Shown here piece after piece: positions 43,573-53,415 of a stretch of DNA of 64,000 nucleotides; the stretch's first letter is position 1, and each line of letters opens with the position of its first letter. The translations under genes were made by a program, and so were the position numbers. A model generated the notes under the pieces. The model did no database searches, had not been told where the DNA came from, and saw only the letters and a list, made by a program, of their open reading frames with translations. The stretch is from Sapientia aquatica (GTDB taxonomy: Bacteria; Pseudomonadota; Gammaproteobacteria; Burkholderiales; Burkholderiaceae_D), in NCBI RefSeq assembly GCF_004358105.1, contig NZ_SMYL01000003.1, positions 129,371 to 193,370 of the forward strand, read 5' to 3'.

Positions 43573-45978
43573 ATGTTCACTAAAAAAAATAACATCCTCG
43601 CTCAGTCGCTCGCGTTAGCGGGTTTTGCGTTCCTCTGTGCACCGCTGACCCAAGCCGCTGATGAACCAGCAATCGATACGTCGGCCAATCAAGCAGTACA
43701 AACCGTTTCCATCATCGGTTCTCGTGCCAAAGTACGTTCGTTGTTTGATACCGACGTGCCGGTGGATGTCTTTAGCGCGCAAGATATTGAACGCGCCGCC
43801 AGCACAGGCGAATTGGGCCAGTTGCTGCAAAATTTATCTCCTTCGATCAATATGCCGCGCGCTTCCGCCAGCGGTACGTCTGACACAGTCCGCACGATTC
43901 AATTACGCGGCTTGGCGCCAGACGAAGTGCTGATTTTGGTCAATGGCAAACGCTGGCATGCCAATGCCACAATGGATCAAGAAGGTTTATTCCAAGGCAC
44001 GGTTTCAGTCGATTTAAATACCATTCCAGTCAGCGCGATTGAACGCATCGAAGTCTTACGCGATGGCGCAGGCTCGCAATACGGTAGCGACGCGATTGCC
44101 GGTGTGATTAACATCGTGTTAAAGAAAGCCCCGCAAGGCACCGAAACCTATGTGTCCTACGGCGGCAATCACACTAATTTTGCGCCTCTGAACAAGAAGA
44201 TTACCGATGGTCAAAATTTACAAGTCGGCGCCAATACTGGCCTAAAGATCGGTGAAAAAGGCTATGTGCGTTTTGGTTTTGATTACCAAAATAAAAATGG
44301 CACCAACCGCGCCGGACCTTCTGCCGATTCGTCTTATAACAGCACGCCTGCAGATACCGCGTTAGTTGGTCAAGTCTTGTTCAAATCCGGCGACCCGCAG
44401 CTCTACAACACCAATTTGTTTTACAACGCGGCGGCGCCGATTTCAAACGACTTAGAACTCTATTCGTTTGCCACATTTAACAACCGCCGCGCGTTCGGTG
44501 CAGGATTTTTCCGCTGGCCGGGTGACCCGACTAACGTGTTGTCGGTGTACCCAAATGGATTTGCTCCGGTGAGCGTCAATGAGAGCAAAGACTTTGGCGG
44601 CGCCTTGGGTGTACGCGGTGATGTGGGTGAGTGGAATGTGGATTTAAGCTTGCGTTTTGGTCGCAATAAATTCAGCTATGGCCTTGAACACAGCATCAAT
44701 TCGTCGCTCGATGCAGCGAGTCCAACTTCGTTCCATTTAGCGAATTTCATCTCAGGTCAACAAGGCATTAACGCCGACGCACATCGCAGCTTTGACGATA
44801 TTTTACCTACGCCATTAAACGTCGCCTTCGGTGCGGAATTGCAGCGTGATACTTACGTTACTGAAGCAGGCGATGCGGCCTCCTATGCCGTAGGTCCAAA
44901 TACTAACGGCGTACCGGGCGCGCAAGGTGATCCAGGACTGCAGCCGTCTGACTCGGTTAATTTGTCGCGCACCAATAAATCGGTGTACGTCGATATCGAC
45001 AGCGACTTAACCAAGTCATTGTTGGTCGGCGTGGCAGTGCGGTATTCGGCTATTGGCGATGCAGGCAGCAAGACCACCGGCAAGCTGTCAGCACGCTATA
45101 AATTTACGCCAGATTTCTTAATCCGCGGATCGGTGTCCAACAGCTTCCGTGCTCCTGAATTGGCGCAGATCGGTTTCCGTAACACGGTGCTTGGTTTTAA
45201 TAGTGCCGGTCAATTGGCTAACGTGGCATTAGTTCCTTCGACCGATCCACTGGCGCAGCAACAAGGCGCAAGCAAGCTCAAACCAGAAACATCGACCAAT
45301 GAAACCTTAGGCTTGGCATATCGCCTGAGCAGCGCTACCAACCTGACCTTAGATACGTATCAGATCAAAATTAAGGATCGCATTTCGCTCTCGAGCGCGA
45401 TCAACACGACTGATCCAACCAATCCAAATCTATCCGCAGTCAATTTCCTGACCAACGGACTCGACACCACAACGCACGGCGTCGACGCGGTGATTCAACA
45501 TGAACTGAAATTAGACGGTAGCAAATTAAACTTAACTGCAGCGGCTAATTACAATCACACTGCGTTGGATTATGTGCGCACCGGCGCCGGCGGCGAGGCG
45601 TTATTTACGGATACGACTTTGTACAATTTAATCCACGGAACGCCGAGCACCAAACTAGTGTTGTCTGCTGATTGGCACGTCGATCAATGGGATTTAACTA
45701 GCCGTGCGACCCGTTATGGTAGCTTCTCGGTCTTGGCTTACGATCCAACACTTCCGTCGTTTGAATTCACGCCAAGCTGGGTTTTGGACGTCGAAGCCAA
45801 ATACAATTTGACTAAATCAACCTCCATCGTGGTGGGTAGTGGCAACCTTACTAATCGCTATCCAAATCGTCAAACCGACCCAGCGTATAGTTATTCTGGC
45901 GCGTTCCCGTATAACTTCGTGTCGCCAGTTGGTATGAATGGCGCTTATTACTACGCTCGTTTAAATTACAATTTCTAA
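43573..45978 (+). CDS. TonB-dependent receptor next to the SAM hydrolase
   Basis: An 801-residue outer-membrane receptor. Signal peptide to TQAA, TonB-box-like VQTVSIIGSRA, plug with APDEVLILVNGKRWH and IEVLRDGAGSQYGSDAIAGVINIVLK, then a barrel ending in aromatic YARLNYNF. It is closest in style to the iron-complex/BtuB-like and generic TonB receptors; the ligand is unknown. GGGAAA precedes ATG 43573. Its location right behind an exported SAM hydrolase suggests that the hydrolase product or a nucleoside-containing compound may be taken up; this is inference. It ends at a strong terminator shared with the convergent glucokinase gene. Confidence 0.9.
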   Translation: MFTKKNNILAQSLALAGFAFLCAPLTQAADEPAIDTSANQAVQTVSIIGSRAKVRSLFDTDVPVDVFSAQDIERAASTGELGQLLQNLSPSINMPRASASGTSDTVRTIQLRGLAPDEVLILVNGKRWHANATMDQEGLFQGTVSVDLNTIPVSAIERIEVLRDGAGSQYGSDAIAGVINIVLKKAPQGTETYVSYGGNHTNFAPLNKKITDGQNLQVGANTGLKIGEKGYVRFGFDYQNKNGTNRAGPSADSSYNSTPADTALVGQVLFKSGDPQLYNTNLFYNAAAPISNDLELYSFATFNNRRAFGAGFFRWPGDPTNVLSVYPNGFAPVSVNESKDFGGALGVRGDVGEWNVDLSLRFGRNKFSYGLEHSINSSLDAASPTSFHLANFISGQQGINADAHRSFDDILPTPLNVAFGAELQRDTYVTEAGDAASYAVGPNTNGVPGAQGDPGLQPSDSVNLSRTNKSVYVDIDSDLTKSLLVGVAVRYSAIGDAGSKTTGKLSARYKFTPDFLIRGSVSNSFRAPELAQIGFRNTVLGFNSAGQLANVALVPSTDPLAQQQGASKLKPETSTNETLGLAYRLSSATNLTLDTYQIKIKDRISLSSAINTTDPTNPNLSAVNFLTNGLDTTTHGVDAVIQHELKLDGSKLNLTAAANYNHTALDYVRTGAGGEALFTDTTLYNLIHGTPSTKLVLSADWHVDQWDLTSRATRYGSFSVLAYDPTLPSFEFTPSWVLDVEAKYNLTKSTSIVVGSGNLTNRYPNRQTDPAYSYSGAFPYNFVSPVGMNGAYYYARLNYNF

Positions 45979-46004
45979 ACGTATTAACGTAGTTAGCTCG
46001 TAGC

Positions 46005-46043
46005 AAAAAGCCCGCATAACTGTTCAGTTTAAGCGGGCTTTTT
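46005..46043. terminator. Bidirectional terminator between TonB receptor and glucokinase genes
   Basis: AAAAAGCCCGC (46005-46015) and GCGGGCTTTTT (46033-46043) form an 11-bp stem around 17 nt, with T-runs on both strands. Confidence 0.9.
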
Positions 46044-46075
46044 ACTTGAAGACTATTAAGCGACTAAATGATGAA

Positions 46076-47068
46076 TCAAGCTCGCGCCAGCATCGCTGAC
46101 AAGCCAATAAACGCGGGGAATTGTTCGCTAATAACGTAAGTAGGAATTTCCGCCAAATAGTGGGTAAAGCGTCCCTTGTTTTCAAACCGCGCTCTAAACG
46201 CTGATTCCGCAAAATAGTGACCCAGACGCGGCACGATTCCACCGCCGATATAAACGCCGCTTTGCGAACCCAGCGTAATGGCCAAATTACCGGCAACAGT
46301 TCCCAACATGCCGCAAAACGTATCAATCGCTTCGCGGCATAGGTCGCAGCTTCCGTTAAGTCCGTTTTCAAGAATCTCGGGCGGCGTGATCGGTAACGAT
46401 GTGCGGCGGCGAATTTGCGTTAGCGCTTCATGAATCAAGACCAAACCCGGGCCGGATAAGAAACGTTCATTCGACACCGAGCTAAAGCGTTGACGGGCGA
46501 AATTCAATATCTCGACTTCGATATCGGTCGTCGGCGCAAAGTTGGTATGACCGCCTTCGCTATTCAATGCGACCCATTGCGCGCCACAAGGAATTAAGCC
46601 CGAAACACCCAAGCCAGTCCCCGGACCAACTAAGCCAATGGCCGCATTTTTTTGCGCTGCGCCGCCACCAATTTTAATTTTTTGCGTGTCCAATAAATAC
46701 GGCAAGGAATGCGCTAAGGCAGTGAAGTCGTTAGTCACCGTCAACGCATCCCAACCAAACTGCGCTTGCATTTCTTGGATAGAAAAAGCCCAATGATTAT
46801 TGGTCATCCGCACAACATCCGAATTAATCGGCGTCGCTACCGCGATTCCCGCGCGCTTAACCACTTCACCGCCGGCGGCAATGGTGGTTGGCAAAGTCAA
46901 ATAAGTCGAAATCGCCGCACCTATCGTTGGATATTGTCCGCACTCTGCCACCCAAATCGCATCGGTCTTTCCGCTTTCAGTTTCCAGACAAAAACGGGCG
47001 TTGGTTCCACCGATATCGGCTAACAAACGAGAATGATTCAATGAAGAATTAGGGAGAGTACTAAACAT
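46076..47068 (-). CDS. glk: Glucokinase
   Basis: A 330-residue cytoplasmic glucokinase (Glk, PF02685 type), phosphorylating glucose with ATP. The N-terminal phosphate-binding signature LLADIGGTNARFCLE, the GIAVATPI segment, the TNDFTALAHSLPYL substrate loop and GPGTGLGVSGLIP are standard. It would act on glucose released by the GH3 and GH16 enzymes and imported by the MFS transporter upstream. It lies about 100 bp after the transporter gene. Start is ATG 47068; no strong ribosome site. Confidence 0.93.
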   Translation of the reverse strand: MFSTLPNSSLNHSRLLADIGGTNARFCLETESGKTDAIWVAECGQYPTIGAAISTYLTLPTTIAAGGEVVKRAGIAVATPINSDVVRMTNNHWAFSIQEMQAQFGWDALTVTNDFTALAHSLPYLLDTQKIKIGGGAAQKNAAIGLVGPGTGLGVSGLIPCGAQWVALNSEGGHTNFAPTTDIEVEILNFARQRFSSVSNERFLSGPGLVLIHEALTQIRRRTSLPITPPEILENGLNGSCDLCREAIDTFCGMLGTVAGNLAITLGSQSGVYIGGGIVPRLGHYFAESAFRARFENKGRFTHYLAEIPTYVISEQFPAFIGLSAMLARA

Positions 47069-47171
47069 GATGGAGTAATCGGAAAACGATGAACAAAACG
47101 TTGGAATAATACATAAAAAAATTTCCGACCAAGTAGATCACTACTGAGTCGGAAACAAGTGGGAGAAATAC

Positions 47172-48479
47172 TTAAACTGCTTGCGTTACCGCGGCGCCAG
47201 CATATTCTTTGGCCGCTTTCTGCTTCGCATAAAAACCGTAGGATGCGATGCCGATATAACAAACTACTGGCACCCACAACGCTGCACTCAAACCGCTCAT
47301 ATCAGCCACGGCACCAGTGACCACCGGCACAATCGCGCCGCCGACGATACATAGGCATAAGAGGCCAGAAGCTTGCGGCGCTTGCTCGTTCAAACCTTCC
47401 ACCGCCAATGAAAAAATCGTCGGGAACATGATCGAATTGCAAAAACCAACGGCCAACAACGAACCAGCAGCGACCATACCAAACGACATGCTAGAGACAC
47501 CCGCCAAGGTTGCAGCACCAAGCGCAAACACGCCCAACATCAAGCCTGGATTAATCCGATTCAACAGGCCCGCGCCCAAGAAACGACCTACCATCGCCAA
47601 ACCCCAATAAACGGCGACTAAGGAACCGGCTTTCTGCGCGCTCAAACCCAATACTGAACTTTGCATTAAATAATTGCTCATCGCGCTGCCTATCGACACT
47701 TCTGCCCCGACGTATAAGAAAATCGCCAGCGCGCCAAACATCAAGCGAGTGCGTTTAAATAAACCGGTGAAACTACCACTCGGGCCGTTCGCCTGCGTCG
47801 CAGGTGCCCAATGACGGCAAGTCCATGAAACGATCGCTAACAATACCAAAGCGCCGCCTATCATCATGAACGGGAACTGAATCACATGGCCCTCGGATTG
47901 ACGCAGCGCCGCTAAGGCGTCTGGCGTCAACGTCGCGACATCTGGTGTCACTAAGGTGCCTGACAAAATAAAGGCAGCGCCAAATAGCGGACCAACTGCA
48001 GTCGCCAACGAGTTGAACGCTTGCGCCAAGGTCAATCGGCTATGCGCTTTGGCCGGATCGCCAACCACCGTCGCCAAGGGATTAACCGCAACTTGAACAA
48101 TCGTGACACCCGCAGCCAAGATAAATAAGGCCGCTAAAAATGCGGGATAGCTGCCGTGCTGGGCCGCTGGAGTAAACATCAAGCAACCGCCAGCCATAAT
48201 CGCCAAACCGAGCGTGACGCTTTGCAGATAACCAAGTCGGCTAACCAAGCGCGCGGCGGGCAACGACACGATGAAATACGCGCCGAAGAAGCAGAATTGA
48301 GTCAGCATGACTTCGGTGTACGACAGTGAAAACAACGCTTTGAGTTTCGGGATTAAGGTGTCAACTAACACGGTACAAAATCCGAAGGCAAAAAATAATG
48401 CCATCACAAGAATAATGACTTTGTACGCAGGTACTTTTTCAGCAGAACCGCTGACGGATTGGTGGCCGGATTGGGGCAT
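47172..48479 (-). CDS. MFS sugar transporter (glucose/galactose type, FucP/GluP-like)
   Basis: A 435-residue 12-helix transporter of the FucP/GluP group. Visible are FALGFCTVLVDTLIPKLK-like helix 1 (ALFFAFGFCTVLVDTLIPKL), the family segment LTLAQAFNSLATAVGPLFGA and YVGAEVSIGSAMSNYL in helix 7. It probably imports glucose with protons from the periplasm. AGGAGA precedes ATG 48479. It lies between glk and the GH3 gene on the same strand, so the three form a unit for using beta-glucan sugars. Confidence 0.9.
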   Translation of the reverse strand: MPQSGHQSVSGSAEKVPAYKVIILVMALFFAFGFCTVLVDTLIPKLKALFSLSYTEVMLTQFCFFGAYFIVSLPAARLVSRLGYLQSVTLGLAIMAGGCLMFTPAAQHGSYPAFLAALFILAAGVTIVQVAVNPLATVVGDPAKAHSRLTLAQAFNSLATAVGPLFGAAFILSGTLVTPDVATLTPDALAALRQSEGHVIQFPFMMIGGALVLLAIVSWTCRHWAPATQANGPSGSFTGLFKRTRLMFGALAIFLYVGAEVSIGSAMSNYLMQSSVLGLSAQKAGSLVAVYWGLAMVGRFLGAGLLNRINPGLMLGVFALGAATLAGVSSMSFGMVAAGSLLAVGFCNSIMFPTIFSLAVEGLNEQAPQASGLLCLCIVGGAIVPVVTGAVADMSGLSAALWVPVVCYIGIASYGFYAKQKAAKEYAGAAVTQAV

Positions 48480-48646
48480 TGTTGTCTCCTACTTTCTTAG
48501 TTTTTGTATGGTGCTGCGGATATTACGCTAAATGATTACGGCAAACTCGATGTTGTGCAGCGAACATTATGCTTTTTACTTATCGGTTGGTGCAAAACTT
48601 GGGATTTATTGAATTCCTATTTCGCCCTCAAGTTAGCGCACACGAC

Positions 48647-48672
48647 TAGGGCACCCACTAGGGGTGCCCCTA
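48647..48672. repeat. REP-like palindrome
   Basis: GGGCACCC-ACTAG-GGGTGCCC with flanking TA forms an 8-bp stem, 5-nt loop, in the gap after the GH3 stop. It has no T-run. Such GC-rich 'GGGCACCC/GGGTGCCC' palindromes often occur in many copies between genes; only one is seen in this window. Confidence 0.6.
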
Positions 48673-48687
48673 CCGATAACTGGCGAA

Positions 48688-50964
48688 CTATTTTTTAGCT
48701 TGGCCGCGCACATCCAACGTTTGCTCAGGCAAGGTCACATTAATGCTGTGCAGCTTGGCTTTATTAGTAACTTCACCCGCATGTTCAGCTAACACGACTT
48801 TATAGGTTCCTGCCCTGATATGCCATTGCTTGGTTTTGCTATCAAACTTGGCCAACAAGCGCGGATCGACTTGCAAACTAACTTGCTTGCTTTGGCCTGG
48901 GTTGAGTTCGACTTTATCCCAACCGCCCAAACGTTTTGGCGCTTCCCACTGACCTTTGCCGTCTTGGACATAGACTTGCGGAACATCTTTACCGCTGACT
49001 TTACCGGTATTGGCGACGTTGAAATGGACGTGTAATTTGCCGTCTTTAAATTCGCTGCTTAGATTCGAATAAGCGAATTGGGTATAGGACAAGCCATGCC
49101 CGAAGGGAAATAGCGGTTTGAATTTTTTCAAATCAAACCACTTATAGCCAACCGCTGCGCCTTCCAGATAATTGACACTAAAACGTTTTTCTTCGTGCTT
49201 AGGATCGCCATCCAATACTGGGCGCGGTAATTGATTTTCAGATACTGGGAAAGTCGTCGGCAAATGGCCTGACGGATTCACAACACCAAACAAAATCCGC
49301 GCAATCGCTTCGCCGCCGCTCGTACCTGGATACCAGGCCTCTAAAACTGAGCCAACTTGATTTACCCACGGCATGGTCACCGGACCGCCTGTTTCTAGTA
49401 CCACGACCGTTGATGGATTGGCTGCTGCCACCGCAGAAATCAAGGCATCTTGTCCGTCAGGCAAAGATAGATTCACTGCATCCAAAGATTCTGCCACCCA
49501 TTGCGTTGCGAACACGATCACCACATCCGCACCCGCTGCTGCTGCGGCGGCGGCTTTAGGATCGCTACCGTCGTTATAAGTCACCTCAGCTTTTGGCGCT
49601 AAAGCACGAATGTGTTGCAGTGGAGACGATGGGAAGTAGTGCTTAGGGCCCGGCCAATCGGTCGGCTCTGCGCCCGGCACAGCGTTGCCGCCAATTGGGT
49701 ACACCTGCGACGAACCACCGCCAGATAACACGCCCACATCAGAATGCGCGCCAATCACCACAATCTTGCGTGCGCTGTCAGCAATGGGTAACAGGTTCTT
49801 GTCGTTTTTGAGCAGAACAGTCGCTTCTTCCGCATCGGCGCGAGTTACTAAAGCATGCGCTGCAAAATCAATCGTGCCACCTTCGGTGACTGGGTGATCG
49901 ATCACACCTTTGGCAAACATCGAGCACAAAATACGTTTCACCATGTCGTCTAAACGCGCTTGCGGCACAGCGCCATTTTCAACAGCTTCTCTCAACGCGC
50001 CCGAGAAATACGGCGTCACATCCAATTCCCAACCCGATTCTTGATCCAAACCATGATTGGCAGAAGCCACAGTGCTATGCACCGCGCCCCAGTCCGACAT
50101 CACATAACCTTTGTAGCCCCAATCTTTCTTAAGCACTTCATTGAGCAGATAGTTGTTTTCACACGCATACACGCTGTTGACGCGATTGTAGGAGCACATT
50201 ATCGAACCGGGATTGGCTTGTTCGATCACGAATTGCATCGCCAACAAATCCGACGCGCGCGCACTGGCATCATCAATCCGCGCATCGAGCACAAAGCGAC
50301 CGGTTTCTTGATCGTTCATTGCGTAATGCTTCATGGTCGAGATGATGTGATTGGATTCAATCCCTTTGATTTGCTGGGCGACGATGGTACCGGCTAACAG
50401 CGGATCTTCACCGCCGTATTCAAAGTTACGGCCATTGCGTGGCTCTCTTAATAAATTGACGCCACCAGCGAGCATGACGTTAAAGCCGAACGCGCGTGCT
50501 TCTGAACCTATCATGGCTCCGCCTTGAAATGCCAATTCTTTATTCCACGTCGCCGCAGTCGCTAAACCGGAGGGCAAAGAAGTGGCGCGACGGGGATTAT
50601 TTTTACCGCTGCCTTGGGTGGCTACACCCAAACCCGCATCAGTTTCGTATTGCGCTGGAATGCCTAAACGCGGCACGCCGTCAACAAAGCCCGCTGAGTT
50701 AGGACGCGCGCCCGGATGTTTTTTTAATCCTTTGGCGACCCAATCCGCACCAAAATGACCAAATACCAGCGTCAATTTTTCTTGCTGCGTCATTTGCGCT
50801 AGCAGCAACTCGCTGCGCTTGTCGGGACTTAGCGCGGTGTTGTTCCATTCGCCGGTGACGACAGTTGCGGCCTGCGGCGCGGTTTGAGCACAGGCAGGAG
50901 CGGACGACATCGCGCACACCAAGGCGCACGCAGATGCCAACAGAGTGAAATTAGTTTTTCGCAT
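48688..50964 (-). CDS. Periplasmic beta-glucosidase, GH3
   Basis: A 758-residue exported glycoside hydrolase family 3 enzyme with signal peptide (to APACAQ). It has the N-terminal TIM-barrel domain with the nucleophile Asp291 in GYVMSDWGAVH and the KHYAMNDQE substrate motif, the C-terminal (alpha/beta)6 sandwich (TVLLKNDKNLLPI) and a fibronectin III-like end. It would release glucose from beta-linked oligosaccharides such as laminarin fragments. Two LacI-type operators lie upstream of its promoter region (51191-51221). Start is ATG 50964. It is the first gene of the GH3-MFS-glk unit. Confidence 0.94.
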   Translation of the reverse strand: MRKTNFTLLASACALVCAMSSAPACAQTAPQAATVVTGEWNNTALSPDKRSELLLAQMTQQEKLTLVFGHFGADWVAKGLKKHPGARPNSAGFVDGVPRLGIPAQYETDAGLGVATQGSGKNNPRRATSLPSGLATAATWNKELAFQGGAMIGSEARAFGFNVMLAGGVNLLREPRNGRNFEYGGEDPLLAGTIVAQQIKGIESNHIISTMKHYAMNDQETGRFVLDARIDDASARASDLLAMQFVIEQANPGSIMCSYNRVNSVYACENNYLLNEVLKKDWGYKGYVMSDWGAVHSTVASANHGLDQESGWELDVTPYFSGALREAVENGAVPQARLDDMVKRILCSMFAKGVIDHPVTEGGTIDFAAHALVTRADAEEATVLLKNDKNLLPIADSARKIVVIGAHSDVGVLSGGGSSQVYPIGGNAVPGAEPTDWPGPKHYFPSSPLQHIRALAPKAEVTYNDGSDPKAAAAAAAGADVVIVFATQWVAESLDAVNLSLPDGQDALISAVAAANPSTVVVLETGGPVTMPWVNQVGSVLEAWYPGTSGGEAIARILFGVVNPSGHLPTTFPVSENQLPRPVLDGDPKHEEKRFSVNYLEGAAVGYKWFDLKKFKPLFPFGHGLSYTQFAYSNLSSEFKDGKLHVHFNVANTGKVSGKDVPQVYVQDGKGQWEAPKRLGGWDKVELNPGQSKQVSLQVDPRLLAKFDSKTKQWHIRAGTYKVVLAEHAGEVTNKAKLHSINVTLPEQTLDVRGQAKK

Positions 50965-51556
50965 GGGATTGATACTCAGTTAGTTGATTGTCTCAAGTTC
51001 TTGATTAATTCAAGTATTCTTGCTGTTTTTTGGGCACATCTTAAATCAAGCAATAACACGCTGCGCTGTTTTGCCTTGTTGCCAAGAGCGTTTACCTAAG
51101 GGGAATCGCTAAGCGTGGGTGACTATCTTCACCAACGTCCCATGTTTTGCTGGTTTTGCGCTCTTTTTTATCCGTATGTCACACTATTTCGAAAACGTTT
51201 TCACAAACATAGAAACGTTTCCAATTCAGATTTACGGATACTAACTAGCATTTAATGTTGATGTCAAACGAAAATTTAAGGAATTCCAGATTTGGGACTT
51301 TTGATCGTTAAATATCGCCTCACGCACGACAAATCAGGGGGCGAATTACGCCTTGCTCATCGAGCTAAATCGCGCCATTGAATTACTAAAAAATAAATAA
51401 TGTCAATCTTAGTTCGCGTAAAAGTGAAATGAATCGGACTAGACAAAGTTCACTGCGTCTTGCTCGGCAACTAAAGCCGGATTTAAGCCAAGTTATAACC
51501 TATAAAACTGCGACCAAGGTCGAATATTAACGATTGTCCAGCGACCAACGTGACAA
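50965..51556. other. Intergenic region between GH3 and lacI-type genes
   Basis: Holds the GH3 promoter and two LacI-type operators at 51191-51222. Nothing else is recognised. Confidence 0.6.
51191..51221. promoter_or_regulatory. Two LacI-type operators upstream of GH3
   Basis: GAAAACGTTTTC (51191-51202, perfect palindrome) and GAAACGTTTC (51212-51221) have centres 20 bp apart. Both are classic LacI-family sites with central CG. The likely regulator is encoded next door at 51557-52573. Confidence 0.8.
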
Positions 51557-52573
51557 CTACTTTTTATCCACGTGCCGAATTAATGAATCGCGGTAATGCA
51601 AGGTAATCGGAAACTCGCGCGCCACAGGTAAAGTCGAGCCATAGCAGAGATTTAACACACATTGCACGGCGCTTTGCGTGATTTCACCCCAAGGAATATC
51701 GACCGACGTTAAGCGCGGCGCTGAGTATTCGGCGTTGGAAGTATTGTCGTAGCTGATGACGGAAATTTGTTCTGGCACCAAAATTCCGTGCTTTTTAAAG
51801 TAGGACAAGGCGCCCACGGCCATCTCGTCGTTAGCACAAAATAGCGCAGTAAAGGGTTGCCCCTTATTGATCAATTTTCCGGCAGAAATCCAACCGCCTT
51901 CGGGCGAAAAATCGCTCTCAATAATTTGGACTTTGCGCTTTGCAATGCCCAAGAGCTTGAGCTCGTCGAAGAAGCCTTTCATGCGCTCTGCACTGTCGGC
52001 AAATTTTGTCGGGCCAGCGATCACGGCAATTTCAGTGTGTCCATATTCAATCAATGCCCGCGCGGCCAAGGCGCCGCCTAGCGCGTGATCCACGGTAAAA
52101 CATTGCTCCGAAATTGGTCGCAGAAAGTGATTCAATAAAACGATCTTGGATTGGCGGTCGCCATAGATTGCTAAATCTTCCGGCATCAAGGAATTGCTCA
52201 TGGCGATGATGCCGTCGCAACCACGTTGAAATAGGAAATCCAGCGCTTCCAATTCTTGCTTGCGCTCGTCGCCTTGTCCGTTACCAAAACCAACCACCAT
52301 ATGTATTCCGGCGGCGCGCAAACCATTATCAATCGACTGCAAAATTGGGGTATAAAAAGTGCCCGTCAGTACCGGAATATAGACGCCTATCATCAGCGAA
52401 TTACCGGAGATCATCGAACGCGCTAATTGCGATGGACGAAATTTTAATTCATCAATTGCGCGCTGCACTTTGGCCATGGTCGCCGCTGACACAGCGCCGC
52501 TACCATTGACCACACGCGAAGCGGTGCCAAGTCCAACGCCCGCCAAGCGAGCTACATCTTTAATCGTTGCCAC
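51557..52573 (-). CDS. LacI-family transcriptional regulator of the beta-glucan locus
   Basis: A 338-residue repressor with an N-terminal helix-turn-helix (ATIKDVARLAGVGLGTASRVV) with hinge helix LARSM, then a periplasmic-binding-protein-like sugar sensor. I choose GTG 52573 because LacI proteins begin MATIKDVAR; an upstream TTG adds six residues. It is the probable regulator of both the GH3/MFS/glk unit and the receptor/halogenase unit through palindromes with central CG, repressing them until a glucan oligosaccharide binds. The gene is transcribed away from the large receptor. Confidence 0.92.
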   Translation of the reverse strand: MATIKDVARLAGVGLGTASRVVNGSGAVSAATMAKVQRAIDELKFRPSQLARSMISGNSLMIGVYIPVLTGTFYTPILQSIDNGLRAAGIHMVVGFGNGQGDERKQELEALDFLFQRGCDGIIAMSNSLMPEDLAIYGDRQSKIVLLNHFLRPISEQCFTVDHALGGALAARALIEYGHTEIAVIAGPTKFADSAERMKGFFDELKLLGIAKRKVQIIESDFSPEGGWISAGKLINKGQPFTALFCANDEMAVGALSYFKKHGILVPEQISVISYDNTSNAEYSAPRLTSVDIPWGEITQSAVQCVLNLCYGSTLPVAREFPITLHYRDSLIRHVDKK

Positions 52574-53415
52574 GTCTATCCATTTCAACAAAAAAGTTGA
52601 TCAACAAGTTGATTAAAACAAGGGTTCAGATGCGCGTCAATACACCCTGTGCAAACCATAATTTCAGTACATTTTGGTACTTTTATTGGTGCGCTTCTCG
52701 ATGCGTTGCGCACTGTAAATGATCACCGTAGCAAACAATCCATCTCGCCTAGACTTTTTTCGCGCTTACGAGGGCTTGCGAGCGAAGTGAAGTATGCAGC
52801 TACCTTCATCATTGCTGGCCTCATTATGCGGATGGGTTTATCGACTAACGGGCCTACTTTAGCCCAAAATTTGTGTCCCACCGAAGCTAAAACAGCGACG
52901 ACAACTTTGCTTTTCGCTTAAAAAATTAGCGTGAATAGTATCAGTCACTGAAACTTTTCGGAAATCCAAGAAACATTTATTTCATTAACCGTGAGCAAAA
53001 AAATAATTACTTTTCAGAAAAACAATAACTGAGATGCTAATTTGCTACAAAACAACAATTTTCCCCAATTTCAATAAATTTTCGTTTGACACTCTACACA
53101 AATAATCCCAATATCTGATCTGTTTCAACCAAATTGGAACCGTTTCCATGAAAAAATGAAAACGTTTTCAAATTTAAGGCATTGGCTTCACAAATCGGGC
53201 TGGTAAGCGCTAACAAGAAATTCACTCGAAGCATTGTTGAATTTTTGGGCCTTTATTTTTTAACTTTGCGGTGCATCCACTGCAGTTTATTTTTGCATAA
53301 CTGAAAGGAGTATCTTGCAGCTAAATTTCGATAATCGAAGGTACAAAAGTAAGTACAAATCAAGCATGACACCAACAGCAATACAGATCAAACCATAAAA
53401 AAATCGGAGACAAAC
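52574..53415. other. Intergenic region before the large TonB receptor
   Basis: 842 bp, no gene recognised. It contains two LacI-type operators at 53135-53170 and the receptor promoter; a plus-strand frame at 52649-52921 has no support. The leader from the operators to the ATG is about 250 nt. Confidence 0.55.
53135..53170. promoter_or_regulatory. Two LacI-type operators upstream of the large TonB receptor
   Basis: TGGAACCGTTTCCA (53135-53148, one mismatch from a palindrome) and TGAAAACGTTTTCA (53157-53170, perfect) have centres 22 bp apart. They match the pair before the GH3 gene, linking both units to one regulator. Confidence 0.8.

Noticed and set aside
52649-52921. Plus-strand 90-residue frame upstream of the large TonB receptor
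   Set aside because: Sits in an intergenic region with no ribosome site and no homology I know.
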